This document shows, piece after piece, positions 11,860 to 22,397 of a stretch of DNA of 64,000 nucleotides. The stretch is from Trichosphaerium sp. ATCC 40318 (Eukaryota; Discosea; Flabellinia; Trichosidae). Below the pieces are notes generated by a model, which was given only the letters and a program-made list of their open reading frames with translations, did not search any database and was not told the origin of the DNA. Position numbers and translations under genes: made by a program. The stretch covers positions 434,001-498,000 of the forward strand of contig JALMLS010000354.1 of assembly GCA_038496445.1 (NCBI GenBank), in the 5' to 3' direction. Position 1 is the stretch's first letter. Every line of letters starts with the position of its first letter.

Positions 11860-12481
11860 ATGGCTTTCTTTGCAAAACGTACTGCCAATAGCTTTTTAAG
11901 AGCAATTTGGTTTTTTGTTTTCTGTTAGCTTACCTCTAGTTGCTTATACCCTACGTAGGTAGAAAAGATAAAGAAAACTGGGAGCGTAAATGCATGTGTA
12001 AACGCTGTGGAACTAAATTGATCGTAACGCCGGAAACTATGAAAAAATACAAGTACGCGTATCGTTGCACAAAACAACCACGATATTGCTATTCGCGTAG
12101 TTACTAACAATACTCCGTAGCTGGATCTCTTCAAATCACGACCAAGCTATTATAGACTACTACGTGCGATGCCCTAGCTCAGTACGTTACCTATTGTACA
12201 GTTTTCTGGTATTCTAAATTGGAAGCAATAGAAATGTTTTGGTCATATTTTCGTTATTGCATCAGCAGAACTATCAAACCATAACTCTATAATGATTTCT
12301 GGCGTTATTCCAAGATTAGCAGCTGAAAAGGTTGAATACGCACCTTACCCTGGTACACATTTATTGCAATAGAACGCTTAAAAGCTGTGCCACGTTTGTT
12401 TTAACTCTTGGTACAGGTGACCGTGCAATATACGATAATGTAACTCCAAGAAGACTCGAACCTCTTACACCACGTACTTAG
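11860..12481 (+). CDS. Possible small multi-exon gene, unknown function
   Basis: Three stretches read like protein. The first starts MAFFAKRTANSFLRAIW at about 11860 and resembles an amphipathic targeting peptide. The second (about 11975-12105) reads KENWERKCMCKRCGTKLIV and then TPETMKKYKYAYRC, with a zinc-ribbon-like cysteine cluster. The third, about 12241-12352, reads GHIFVIASAELSNHNS and VIPRLAAEKVEYAPYP. It joins through an intron (12353-12416, GTACAC...CAG) to 12417-12481, DRAIYDNVTPRRLEPLTPRT, then TAG. The last join keeps phase exactly. The earlier joins are uncertain, and there is an in-frame stop after the second stretch unless it is spliced. It could be a mitochondrial or other small zinc protein, or a decaying gene. 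I recognise no family. Confidence 0.3.
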
Positions 12482-12825
12482 CTAATACCTTTCATGCTTG
12501 TACTGTACTCAAATAACTTGTAAAATAAGACAATAAACAACTCTAAACCAAAACACTACCATAGCACAATTTTGTAGTTTATTTAAGCACGTCTGTCTTT
12601 ACAATTGCACTTCGCTAGTAGCCGAAGACGGTCTACCAAGCGAAATAAGTATTTTTTTCCGCCAATTTCTTTTTGAAGCTAATTACAAATGGTGTGGTAG
12701 CAACGTAAATGGGCAGTTGTTTTTCAACTTACCTGAGTAAAATTAGTCTTGTCATAAACGTTTTAAGGCGATTATGAAAATAGAAAGGTTTTTATAAGTA
12801 GTTCAGACTTGGAATAGTTGTACGA

Positions 12826-12873
12826 CACAGATGATTCCGTCTCAGAAGCTTAGAATATTTTTTTAACATCATT
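12826..12873 (+). repeat. Short direct repeat, unit 1
   Basis: The core CTCAGAAGCTTAGAAT, preceded by ACACAGATGATTCCGT and followed by a T-run and AACATCAT, recurs about 300 bases downstream with few changes. Its function is unknown. Confidence 0.55.
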
Positions 12874-13127
12874 ACATCGGTTTTTAAGAGGAAGAGAAGA
12901 AAGCAGGAAAACTGGAAGAAAAGAAACGTACTGAGTTGGCAAAGTACTTCTTGGTGTTTGGCTATACGCCGTGCGATTGCAGCGCATAGCTACGATATTT
13001 TTTTCACTAGACGCGTAGCATGCTCTTCTATATTTTGGTGATGCTAAGCGATTATTAATCTCGACAGTTTGGAGTAAAAGCGCAGGTAAAAGGTTTATGG
13101 AACTAGTCAGTTATGCGATTTTTAGCA

Positions 13128-13172
13128 ACACAGAGATTCAGTCTCAGAAGCTTAGAATGTTTTAACATCATA
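13128..13172 (+). repeat. Short direct repeat, unit 2
   Basis: This second copy has the same core CTCAGAAGCTTAGAAT between ACACAGAGATTCAGT and a shorter T-run with AACATCAT. A weaker match (AAGAAGCTTAGA) is seen near 13355. Confidence 0.55.
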
Positions 13173-13577
13173 GTTTTAATACAAATGAGAGCTTTGGTTG
13201 CGATGACGTACCACTCGAGGGTTTTTTCACATTGTTGATCGGAATCTACTAGTCCTTTTGTTATTTATACTTCTAAATAGTATTTATGAGCGATGGAGTA
13301 AGAAAGGCTTTTAAGATTAGTTTGAAATCCAAGTTTTTGTAGGTACAACCGAGCTTCAAGAAGCTTAGAGCGGTTGTATTACGCCTGAATTAGTGTAGAT
13401 TTTTGCGATAAAACGTAGAACGTACCGGACACTATGACACGGAATCGTCATGGATGTGTACTATACAAATAGGCAGTGAAGGTGCCTGCTTTGCGATTTT
13501 GTGAGTTTTAGCGTTTGACAAAGTACGACTAATAATTTTTGCTGGTAAAAAAAAACCAGCTTTGGCACACGTCAACA

Positions 13578-14558
13578 ATGCAAAGGAGACTGTTACTTGT
13601 CAGTAACTCATACTTGAAACCAGGTGGCTTTTTGGAGCACTGTTCTTCAGATATTAAACGGTTTTTGGGCGAGAAAGTAAAGAAAGTGCTGTTCGTCCCG
13701 TATGCTAGCTCTGAGAGCCGTTATGAAGGTTTGTGTAGTGTGAAAACGCTCTCAGTAGTATTACGACACTAGCGTGCCAATTTCGAACACTAACTCGTTG
13801 TAGCGTATGAAAATAAGGCCAAAAAGTCCTTTTCATCAATGGGGTACGAATTAACGTCTATACACAGAAGTTCAGGTTCTGAAGTTCAAGCCGTTAACGA
13901 TGCCGAAGCAATCATGATAGGTATGTTCTAAGACGACTCTATGTCTTTCCTTAGCGTTGTTTAATCTCCTTTTCAGGTGGTGGAAACACCTTCAGGCTGC
14001 TAAAAGCGCTGTACAGCAACAAACTGCTTTCTGCAATCAAAAAGCGTGTTGATGCTGGTATGCCATACATAGGCTCAAGCGCTGGATCAAACGTTGCTTG
14101 TTGCACAATTAAAACAACTAATGATATGCCAAGTACGTTGCCATGTGATTGTCACGTGACCCAACTGAAAACAAAACGGGTTTTCTGTATTACTTATTAT
14201 TGATGTTGTTTTAGTTGTTTGTCCGCCGTCCTTTGATGCGCTAGACTTTATACCATTTAATATTAATGCGCACTATCTTGATGCGGATCCTAACTCTACC
14301 CACGCAGGGGAGACAAGGGCACAGCGAATTTCTGTAAGTAGTTTTGTTGTTACTTAATTTAGTTTCATTGTCACTTATTGTTTGTAGGAGTTTCATGAGG
14401 AAAATGACGTGCCTGTTGTTGGTTTACGAGAAGGTGCAATACTGAAAAGGGAAGGTGACAAATTACATTTATGTGGCGTTAATGGAGCTGTGTTGTTTGA
14501 AAAAGGTGTAAAGCCACGTGAGTGCAACAAAAATGAGGATTTATCGCGGTTTTTATGA
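13578..14558 (+). CDS. Peptidase S51 (alpha-aspartyl dipeptidase, PepE-like)
   Basis: Five exons (13578-13728, 13804-13920, 13977-14132, 14215-14333 and 14388-14558) give about 237 residues, close to the bacterial PepE length. The protein starts [20 protein letters not shown]. Family motifs are [15 protein letters not shown], the nucleophile elbow [16 protein letters not shown] (catalytic Ser after GS) and the His region [39 protein letters not shown] follows near the end. S51 enzymes hydrolyse Asp-X dipeptides, usually in the cytosol as part of peptide recycling. The start is chosen because RLLLVSNS sits at the usual N-terminus. The end is taken by reading through a potential GTGAGT donor at KPR to a TGA at 14556-14558. 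A further spliced exon cannot be excluded. Confidence 0.88.
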
Positions 14559-14859
14559 TTCACACTGCAAATAAAAAACTCTTCCGTTTTGTATGGACGA
14601 AATAATACTTCTTTATTCATCCCAACATACCTTTTTGATCGCAGTTATCTTAATGAACGCATTCTCTTGTGGGCACAGGTTTGTTTAGTTGTTAGCCACG
14701 AGTGAGCTTGAAAGACTCACAGAAAGAAGTTCATTGTGGCAAGTTTTTGCAATATCATCGTATTACATGGGATAAAACCAGTTCTAAGAGGTGTTGTAGA
14801 TTTCAAAAGCGGTTCTAAGCATAGAAATATCAAACAATGTCACAAAAATTAGTGTTTTA
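14559..14859. other. Intergenic, convergent gene ends
   Basis: About 300 bases lie between the end of the S51 gene (plus) and the end of the inverted-pair gene (minus). They hold both 3' flanks. Nothing else is visible. Confidence 0.5.
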
Positions 14860-15807
14860 CTAATACTGTTGTTGCTGTTGTGCAGGGTAGTTTGTAATTA
14901 TTGTTGTTGTTTCAACTTGTTCTGATGGTCTTATGTGTATTTCAAACCATTCGTATCCATGTATTTTTGGATGAGTTATTGATACACCACGAGGTGAAAG
15001 CTCAGTGTTCTTTTGTCTAATAAAATCATTCATCTTACTATCAACTTGATCCTTCTACATTGAGAAAAAGAGGTTAGTTCAATAGCAGAAATTCAAATAA
15101 ATCTGATGAGGTTTCATGACAAACACACGTACGAATCTCCTTGCTATTTTTTGTGACTCTTCTACTGATACAGGGTATTTTGGTATGGTCTTTTTAACTT
15201 TACCTTCAGGTGTCTTTATCACAACAACTCCTTTTTTAAAGTCCACCTTTATATTCTCACGTGAGATATCTTGTTGTGTGTATTCTTCATGAATTTTATC
15301 AAGCATCTCTTGCTTTCTGTCTTTGAAGTACACCTTCCAAGCAGACTTCAACTAGAAGAAAACAAAAATTAACAACTAATCGAAACATCACGTGATCAAT
15401 CCTTGCTAAATTAGCCAAAAAAGCAACATTCAAAAAAAAATATTGAAAACGAGCTTTGTTCTAACGTACATGCATATAACCGTAGCGTTTGAAGCCAACT
15501 ACCTCTGCATCAGTCTTTAGCTGTGTGTACTGGTCCTGAAGCTGGTTGTAGTAGTTTATAATCTGTACTAACTCTTCTTGGCTCATTCGGCCTTCTAGAT
15601 GTATTGAATACGAACACACTGTAATAGTTGATTAATAATGCGCGTTTACATGGTTTAGGGCAGTTTCTTACTCCATTTTTGTGTTTCGTTTACTAAATCC
15701 CTTGTAATTAGGCTGCCATCGCCTATTTTCTCCCTCACATTTGGGATTATTACGCAGCTAGGCGTTGTCTGTGGTTTTGCTTTTTCATCAGCAGCCTTGC
15801 CCATCAT
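14860..15807 (-). CDS. Unknown protein, inverted-pair copy 1
   Basis: The minus-strand gene starts MMGKAADEKAKPQTTPSCVI at 15807 and ends in a Gln-rich tail (NYPAQQQQQY) with a TAG at 14860-14862. Exons read IHLEGRMSQEELVQIINYYN, then VYFKDRKQEMLDKIHEEYTQ, VDFKKGVVVIKTPEGKVKK and SITHPKIHGYEWFEIHIRP. The product is about 230 residues, with no signal peptide or membrane helix. Helical and charged segments precede a short beta-rich C-terminal part. I recognise no family. Its partner at 16253-17272 has the same exon plan, and the first intron differs at only a couple of positions. The two are therefore products of a fairly recent inverted duplication. The N-termini differ more than the C-terminal halves. 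Confidence 0.75.
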
Positions 15808-16252
15808 CTTGACTGTTGTCACTGGTGACTAAACCGTAAGTAGTGCAGACCCGAAATAGCGTATTTAAAAACTGCAATTAATGTTTGGGGTTGTGTATTC
15901 GGGTAACTTAGCTTTCTTTTTTGTTGCTTATCAAACCTGTCAAAATGTCAATCCGGAAGTTTCTACTTCTAAAGCGCGGTTCGTAACCCTAACGTGTTGT
16001 TAAAGCATAGCTTTTTCAAACACGTGCCAAGCTTTAGACCAGTCAATGCAACGTGAAAAAAGCCTGGTAGAAGTTTCGCGTTTTGTGTTGTAGTATTTCG
16101 TGCAGGACGCCTTGGGTTACAAAAAACCATAGTTTTATTTTAGCATGCTTGTGTCACAAAAAGAACCTATTCTTTGAACGTGTACCAAAACCCCAAATTT
16201 ATCACAGTCAACACAAAGTAAGCAGCGTACTTACCCGAAAAAAAAAACTACA
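15808..16252. other. Shared promoter spacer of the inverted gene pair
   Basis: These 445 bases separate two head-to-head duplicate genes. The spacer contains one CACGTG site (16021). It is not itself an obvious palindrome, so the duplication arms stop near the start codons. I see no coding signal. Confidence 0.5.
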
Positions 16253-17272
16253 ATGGGTAACGTTGCGCAAGCACCTGCAAAACCACAGACAACACCTCAT
16301 TGCGTGATTGTTCCTAACCAGAGAGAGCCTGTACAGGGCTATTTAAGTTTGCTAGTACCAGCTAGACAAAAATGGAGTAAGAAACTGCCCTAAACCATGT
16401 AAACGCGCGTTATTAATCGACTATTACAGTGTGTTCGTATTCAATACATCTAGAAGGCCGAATGAGCCAAGAAGAGTTAGTACAGATTATAAACTACTAC
16501 AACCAGCTTCAAGACGAGTACTCAGAACTAAGTATCGATGCCTTCGCAGTACAACAGAAGAAGTTCAACTATGTACGGCAAAAAACGCCAAAAAAAATCG
16601 GAGTTTGCTTTTTTCTATCAGAAACACTTCTACACCTTCTCCCGTATTTTTAGACAAATTTTACAGGCATTGTTAAAAGCCAGAAAAGGCAGGCCCTGTT
16701 GAGGAAAAAAAAGTTTTTATTTTTTGGTTTATTGTCTTTTTCAATGATCACGTGATATTGGTTCTGGCTTATTAATTTATTTTAGAGAAAAGCTGCTTGT
16801 AAAGCGCATTTTAAAAAACGAAAGCAAGATCTGCTTGCTAAAATTCATGAACAATACACACAAGAAGATATCTCACTTGAGAATTTAAAGGTTGACTTTA
16901 AAAAAGGAGTTGTTGTGATAAAGACACCCGAAGGTAAAGTTAAAAAGAGCATACCAAAATATCCTCTGTCACTTGAGGAATCTAATAAGGTTGCAACTGA
17001 TTTTGTACGTGTGTTGTAGTGATTTAGTCTTTTTATTTTCTTGTTTTTTTCTTAATCACTGACAACTTTTTTTCTTGATACAGAAAGCACAAGTTGATGT
17101 TAAGATGGATGAATTAGTTAGACAAAAGAACACAGAGTTAGCACCTCGTGGCGTATCAATAACTCATCCAAAAACACATGGATACGAATGGTTTGAAATA
17201 CACATAAGACCATCAGAACAAGTTGAAACAACAACGATAATTACAAACTACCCTGCACAACAGCAACAGTAA
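16253..17272 (+). CDS. Unknown protein, inverted-pair copy 2
   Basis: Exons are 16253 to about 16372, 16430 to about 16573, 16786-17004 and 17084-17272. The protein begins MGNVAQAPAKPQTTPHCVIV and continues IHLEGRMSQEELVQIINYYN. It then reads AHFKKRKQDLLAKIHEQYTQ, VDFKKGVVVIKTPEGKVKK and SITHPKTHGYEWFEIHIRP, ending NYPAQQQQ with TAA. Splice positions and phases match copy 1. The second exon's end diverges (ELSIDAFAVQQKKFNY versus QLKTDAEVVGFKRYGY), and the following intron is longer here. The MG start could allow N-myristoylation, but the context is not compelling. The function is unknown. Conservation of frame in both copies suggests both are functional. Confidence 0.75.
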
Positions 17273-17652
17273 AGTATTAGTAAAACACTATTTTTGTAAC
17301 AATGTTTATTATAAATACTATTTCTAAACTCTACAGCATAAGTGTAGCACAGATAGTGTTAAAGCCAAAGCAGTGCAAGATATTAATAATTTTATCTCAC
17401 AACTGTCATAACAGGCTAATTAAAAACTAGACAACTTTTCATGTTACAAGTATGCGATGAATTTCTGTAGTTCAATTCACTTGCTAGGAACTTTGTAAAT
17501 ATTTAGCTGAGATACTACGACGAACGTCTTCTCGTTTGGGAGAGCAAATTAACCTGTCGCTAGTTTGAAAAATTCACAACTGACATGGTTGCGTGTATAA
17601 CAGACAGCCAAAGAGCTAGCAGAGTTTGGAAATTGCAAAAGTATTGGATGTT
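17273..17652. other. Intergenic, convergent gene ends
   Basis: AT-rich 3' flanks of the inverted-pair gene (plus) and the F-box/MORN gene (minus). No feature seen. Confidence 0.5.
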
Positions 17653-19128
17653 TTATTGGTCTCCCTCATCTATTTCAAAATACACCACATTGGTTTCTTT
17701 GAAATAAGTGCGAAGAAGAATGTTCCTCTTATAAAAACCATGGAAATTTAAAAAACCTTCTCTATGCCATATTCTGTGATGACCTTCTTTTTTACCTTTC
17801 ACGTATTGACATCTTTTCGCAATCTGACCATTACTATACCATACCTCATAAGTACCTTGTTTTTTACCTTTTTTGTAATGACATCTTTTTCCGATTTTAC
17901 CATTACTATACCATAGCTCGTGAGTGCCTTGTTTTTCACCATCTACTATATTCATGCTTTCCATGATATTACCGTTACTATACCATTCCTTTGTTTCGCC
18001 TGAGTTATTGCCATTGACTTTTTTTGTTGTGAAAACAAGCAAACCTTCTTTGTTCCAAAGTCTACAGTCACCATGTTTGACATTTAAAAAATAGCTGCAA
18101 TCTTTAATCAAAATGCCATTTTCATGCCATTTACGATACTCTCCATGCTTCTTACCTTTGTAATACTCATTTTCATATTCTAGATTCCCATTTTCATGCC
18201 ATTGTCTAAACCAACCATGTTTTAAGTCATCAACCACATCATACTCTCTAAGTTTTTTTCCATTTTGGTAGAAATCTTGTACTTTGCTATTCTGTTTGCC
18301 ATCAATATAATAACTCAAAGTTTCAAGTTCACCAGTGTCATAGTATCGTTTAGATTCTCCTTTCTTTTTACCATCCTTATACATACATTCATAAACAAGT
18401 ACACCTTCTCTTTTGAGCATGCGTTTTCCTTCTTTTTTCCCTTCATTATACATTGAAATCTCCTCTGTTTTAGACTTGCAAGTATTTCTGTAGTAACCAC
18501 CCATATCGGTCTTCATATACTCACGGTCACTATCTTTTATCATACAATATCCATGACGCTCACCATTCTTCCAATAACTCTCTTCAAATAGCTCACCAGA
18601 TTTACTCCATATCTTTCTTGAACCATGCCTAGATCCGTCTTTAAAATAAAATTCTTTGAACGGTTGACCGTTTGGCCACCATTCCTTATGAACCCCTATC
18701 GAAGCCCCTTTACTGAATTTCCTCTTTTTACACATTCTACCATCCTTTTCGTACTCTGTAATGAGACCATCGAGCTCTCCTTGATGATACATTCCTTCTT
18801 CTCTCAAGGCACCTGAAGCAAACCAAATTTTGAACTCGCCATGTTTTTTATCTTGTTTAAACGACGTGCGGCTATACAAGCGCCCGTTGTCATGCCAAAC
18901 ACGCGAGACGCCATCTAGAACGCCGTTTTTGAAGTTTATGGCTTTCCAAAGAGTATTTCGAGGATGAGGATAGTTCTTAATAAATGTCCCATGTTTTTCA
19001 AGGCTGTTATTAAACCTAGATGTTATAGCGGTTTGGTAGTTTAATAAAGGCCACTTGAGGTATACACTACTGTCTATACTTCTAATTAAGTACTGAAGCT
19101 CTACAGGAATACCGAGAAGCGTATTCAT
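17653..19128 (-). CDS. F-box-like / MORN-like (YwqK-type) repeat protein 1, intronless
   Basis: This is a single uninterrupted frame of about 490 residues. I prefer the start at 19128 (MNTLLGIPVELQYLIRSID) over an upstream ATG at 19200, because the related gene at 26141 starts the same way (LDLPCELQEYL). The first 50 residues look like an F-box, as in subunits that recruit targets to SCF ubiquitin ligases. The rest is about 16 repeats of 22-24 residues around the pattern G-x-x-K/R-x-W-x-x-N/S-G-x-L/I, for example KHGEYRKWHENGILIKDCSY and KQGTYEVWYSNGQIAKRCQY. Such repeats occur in bacterial YwqK-type proteins and, with F-box-like starts, in amoeba-infecting giant viruses such as marseilleviruses. 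The lack of introns among intron-rich neighbours suggests acquisition by transfer. The substrate is unknown. Confidence 0.85.
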   Translation of the reverse strand: MNTLLGIPVELQYLIRSIDSSVYLKWPLLNYQTAITSRFNNSLEKHGTFIKNYPHPRNTLWKAINFKNGVLDGVSRVWHDNGRLYSRTSFKQDKKHGEFKIWFASGALREEGMYHQGELDGLITEYEKDGRMCKKRKFSKGASIGVHKEWWPNGQPFKEFYFKDGSRHGSRKIWSKSGELFEESYWKNGERHGYCMIKDSDREYMKTDMGGYYRNTCKSKTEEISMYNEGKKEGKRMLKREGVLVYECMYKDGKKKGESKRYYDTGELETLSYYIDGKQNSKVQDFYQNGKKLREYDVVDDLKHGWFRQWHENGNLEYENEYYKGKKHGEYRKWHENGILIKDCSYFLNVKHGDCRLWNKEGLLVFTTKKVNGNNSGETKEWYSNGNIMESMNIVDGEKQGTHELWYSNGKIGKRCHYKKGKKQGTYEVWYSNGQIAKRCQYVKGKKEGHHRIWHREGFLNFHGFYKRNILLRTYFKETNVVYFEIDEGDQ

Positions 19129-19441
19129 AGCTGCGTTGTAGTGTACTTTGTGGTGACGAAGAAAAACAAGTGAAAACTTCAGTGAACTTGTTTTGGTCAC
19201 TAAAACAACCTGTGGCGGCCAAATTAATTAGTTAACAGGTCACGTGTTATACTAGGTTGTTAAGTATGAATAACTGTAGGCATTATTTAAGTCTGCTAAA
19301 ACATGTTTAAACGAAGGTTCAGTATTTAGTCTAATTCTGTGCTTTATTTTGTATGAGTACATCAATCACTTTGTATATCAGACTCAATCACTTTGTATGT
19401 CAGACGAGTTTGACCTAAAAAACCCCACAGTTAGCAATCGC
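19129..19441. other. Intergenic between F-box/MORN gene 1 and receptor C
   Basis: About 310 bases hold the promoter of the minus-strand F-box/MORN gene and the 3' flank of receptor C. One CACGTG lies at about 19242. Confidence 0.5.
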
Positions 19442-22397
19442 TTATATGTACAAATTGAAAACGTACGTAAATCCAGAGCTTCCTCCGGTTGATATTTTGC
19501 TCTTCGAACTGAAAGAATCCATAAATTTACCAACTTGAGTTTTATGCAAGAACATAGAGTTCACAGTGATAGCTGTAATTCAAGGTAAGAAAAATGATAA
19601 AAAACAACTGCGTATTACCTGATCCAAGAATGATAAACAGTGATACCAATGCAAATCTTGTAAATCTCGTGATGTTTGTAGCAGCAAGAGCAACACTCAA
19701 GAAAGCAAAGAAGGCGACATTGTAGACAGCAAAGAAAATAATCTTAGACTCATTGTATTTTTTGATTGGAATAGAACGAACTCTGAATGCAACAGCACTG
19801 CACACCAACAACAGCACTCCCTAAGATGATGTGAGACATTCGTAAAGGAAAATCATAGTACGTTTATAGCTGCAATAATGTAAAGAATCACGTTGTAACC
19901 AAGGGAAGCAGAGCACGTGTAGTAGTTCAAGTAAACAAGGATACTATCAACAATAACAAGTTCACGTTCAGATCTACCAACTGAAGTCTATCCTAAAGAT
20001 TAACATTGCATTGTAAATACAAACAGCGTACCAATACAGTAAGAAGAACTAAATGTATGCCAACAAGAATGCTGACCCACAATAATACTACTTTATCACT
20101 AATCATGAATACTTCAGTGGACTTATTGCTGAACAGCCTCTCTACCCTGAGGGTCTTTGCAAAAAGAGGTCTAAACAGATTGACATTAAGTTAGGTTACT
20201 ATCACTTATTTAAACTCATCGCTTACCCGAACAGCATCACAAAGCCAAGATCTAGAATCCAAGGCATGGCACTACACGTGAACGTTGATCTAACATTTGG
20301 GAGCATTGTAAACACAGACAGATACAACAAACAGCTTCCGATTAACATGATACCCATAAACAACGGAGAAGATGCTTTTACTTTTGAGCTATTATAGTTC
20401 ATTGCAAGGAAGATTCCCCAATAGATGTTCAATGCGAAGAATGCAATAGCAACAACTGTAACTAGTAGTTCAGTCCAATGACCTATAAACGGAAAGAGTA
20501 AGATTCACGTGTTCCCAATAATACTGTAGATACCGTATTTCGGATCAAATATGCGTTCATGCCATTTTGGCATTGGAAATACAATGTTCGCTCTTGTAGT
20601 TGTTGGTGGCCCTATTGAGTTGTGAGAAAACAATAGAAGCTCTTAATTGAATGTACCAATAATAGAGAAGGAACCTAGCTCAATCATTTGCATGTGAAGC
20701 CATTCTCTGAATGAAACGTTATCAAAATAAAGTTGTGACGTTAACTGTACCTTTGTTGAATATTTTTTGAGTCCCATGAGTATCTTCCAGATATCGTATC
20801 TATCTTTAACTTGAATATATTTTGATAAAGGATATCTTGTATCTAAGGAGTCCGTGTGAGTCGATAAAAAAAAAGTGGCCAATGAAAAAAAAACGTACTG
20901 TTTCCCCACAGGATGTTGATGCATTTGATGCTACATATTCAAGTCCAGAGTCAGCATTGAGCTATATTTTAGTGTAAGCCGGTAAGATACGTTATTGTTC
21001 TTCAAGACGCACAATTATAGAGTCACCATACTTTTCGATTGCATTTTCAATTGCAGTTTTATAAATGATAAACATTGCTGCATATGGTGGAGTGTTGAAC
21101 CCCACACTCCTATTACTTCTTGTTTCAATAATCTCTCTGAACTCATCAAATGTTCCGAGGCTTCTTGTTGCTGGAAACGCCATGTTGTCGTCATACTATA
21201 GAGCACTCGGCTTAGCTTGAAAACCCCTACATACTTCTTGTTACGTACTTGAGCACCAGCAGTAACATAGTGCCATAGGTCGACATCAAACGCTGTTGTT
21301 ATCTCGTCAATGGTTTGTGTTACACCAACAAACTTTGGTGTGTAATCTATATCTCTAGCTGTTTTAAGAAGCATGCCAGTTACATCAACAAGCGGATTAC
21401 AAAGCAGCCTAGAAAGAAGGTAAGAATCTAAGAAATAGTAGGACTATCACGTGCCAGGCATCAGAATCTATTTCTTTTGCTTTTATAGCTGTGTTGGTAA
21501 TGTTTATCTGAACATCTTCTGGATACTCGGCGTGATTTTTGTTCCAAAAAGCAAACACGGATGGAGCCGCTAACAGAGTAAGTAATGACACATGTAGGAA
21601 CTTAAAAGATCGCTGCGAAATACCATCTTTTATCAACAATTCTGCCTTAATTTCAAATCCTTGTACTCTTAATTCGTCTCTCAGACGCTCGCTATGGCAT
21701 CTATTTTTTGGAACTTAGAACGAAAAGGTGTTTCGAGAACGTGCCTTGTAGCAATAAAGTCAGTGCCCTCACCATATATCATTGTAATTGTCTTGACACC
21801 AGCAGTTCTCATTGCAGGTAGCATAGTAAAAAAAGATGAATCCGAGGATAGTCCAGTAGATAGTGAGTACTTTGAGTCAACAGCGAACAGGTTAAACAAG
21901 TTGCCTACTGACACTGATGCAAGTGTTAGATCATTCTAAAAAAGGATCGTTTTTTTTTGTTGTTCGTACTCATAACATGCTTTCTTTCATCCATTAATTC
22001 TATGATGTCTGGTGAACTTGTTGATGAAGGGCTAAAGAATAACGATATCGATGGATCATCTAGTGCGTCTTCATATAGTTCCTTCCTGTAAGTAGAGTTT
22101 GACAGACTGTTTCGCAAACTATGTAAAAGAAGAATTAGATTGTACTTCCTACGACATATAAATGGCGTACATGAATTGCATTCCAACTTTCTCTCCATTT
22201 ATTTCTATAGCATTTTCTGGTTGAGATATCCACTCGGATAAATAGTCGAATAGAACTCTACGAAACCATAAAATAAGCAAAAAAATTGTCAAAACACAAA
22301 AAGACAAAACGCCAAAAATGATTTTTTGCGAGGCTCCTTTTTTAGATAATAGGTGTTTAATGTCTTCCGGATGCATGAATTTAGGCATAGCAATCAT
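19442..22397 (-). CDS. Class C (GABA-B-like) receptor, diverged copy C
   Basis: This multi-exon minus-strand gene resembles receptors A and B only distantly. From 22397 it starts MIAMPKFMHPEDIKHLLSKK, then a strongly hydrophobic stretch (IIFGVLSFCVLTIFLLILWF). That looks like a signal anchor, not a cleaved signal peptide. The binding-protein-like ectodomain includes DALDDPSISLFFSPSSTSSP, FFTMLPAMRTAGVKTITMIY and GNLFNLFAVDSKYSL, with DVDLWHYVTAGAQVRN and PPYAAMFIIYKTAIENAIEK further on. Helices follow: HWTELLVTVVAIAFFALNIY, LFMGIMLIGSCLLYLSVF, VVLLWVSILVGIHLVLLTV and VAFFAFLSVALAATNITRF. The tail (GKFMDSFSSKSKISTGGSSG) ends with TAA at 19442-19444. Further 5' exons are possible. It is probably a plasma-membrane receptor; the ligand is unknown. 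Confidence 0.78.

Larger units (their letters stand above)
11567..13577. other. Mostly intergenic, with one possible small gene
   Basis: There is no long gene between the LamG and S51 genes. A frame at 11567-11899 begins directly after the LamG stop and resembles nothing I know. The possible small gene at about 11860-12481 and the short direct repeats at 12826 and 13128 are listed separately. The rest, notably 13200-13570, shows no coding signal. Confidence 0.4.
14860..17272. repeat. Inverted duplication (head-to-head), arms about 1 kb
   Basis: Arm 1 (14860-15807) and arm 2 (16253-17272) are reverse complements at good identity, including introns. For example, GTAAGAAACTGCCCTAAACC and the following CATGTAAACGCGC occur in both orientations (around 15650 and 16380). 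The spacer is 445 bases. Confidence 0.85.

Noticed and set aside
11567-11899. 110-residue frame directly after the LamG gene
   Set aside because: Unusual composition, no domain, and it overlaps what should be the LamG 3' UTR.
17653-19128. Classical eukaryotic MORN protein (junctophilin or PIP kinase type)
   Set aside because: The repeats follow the YwqK pattern WxxNGxL with 22-24 residue spacing, not the YxGxxxxGxxxGxG classical MORN core.
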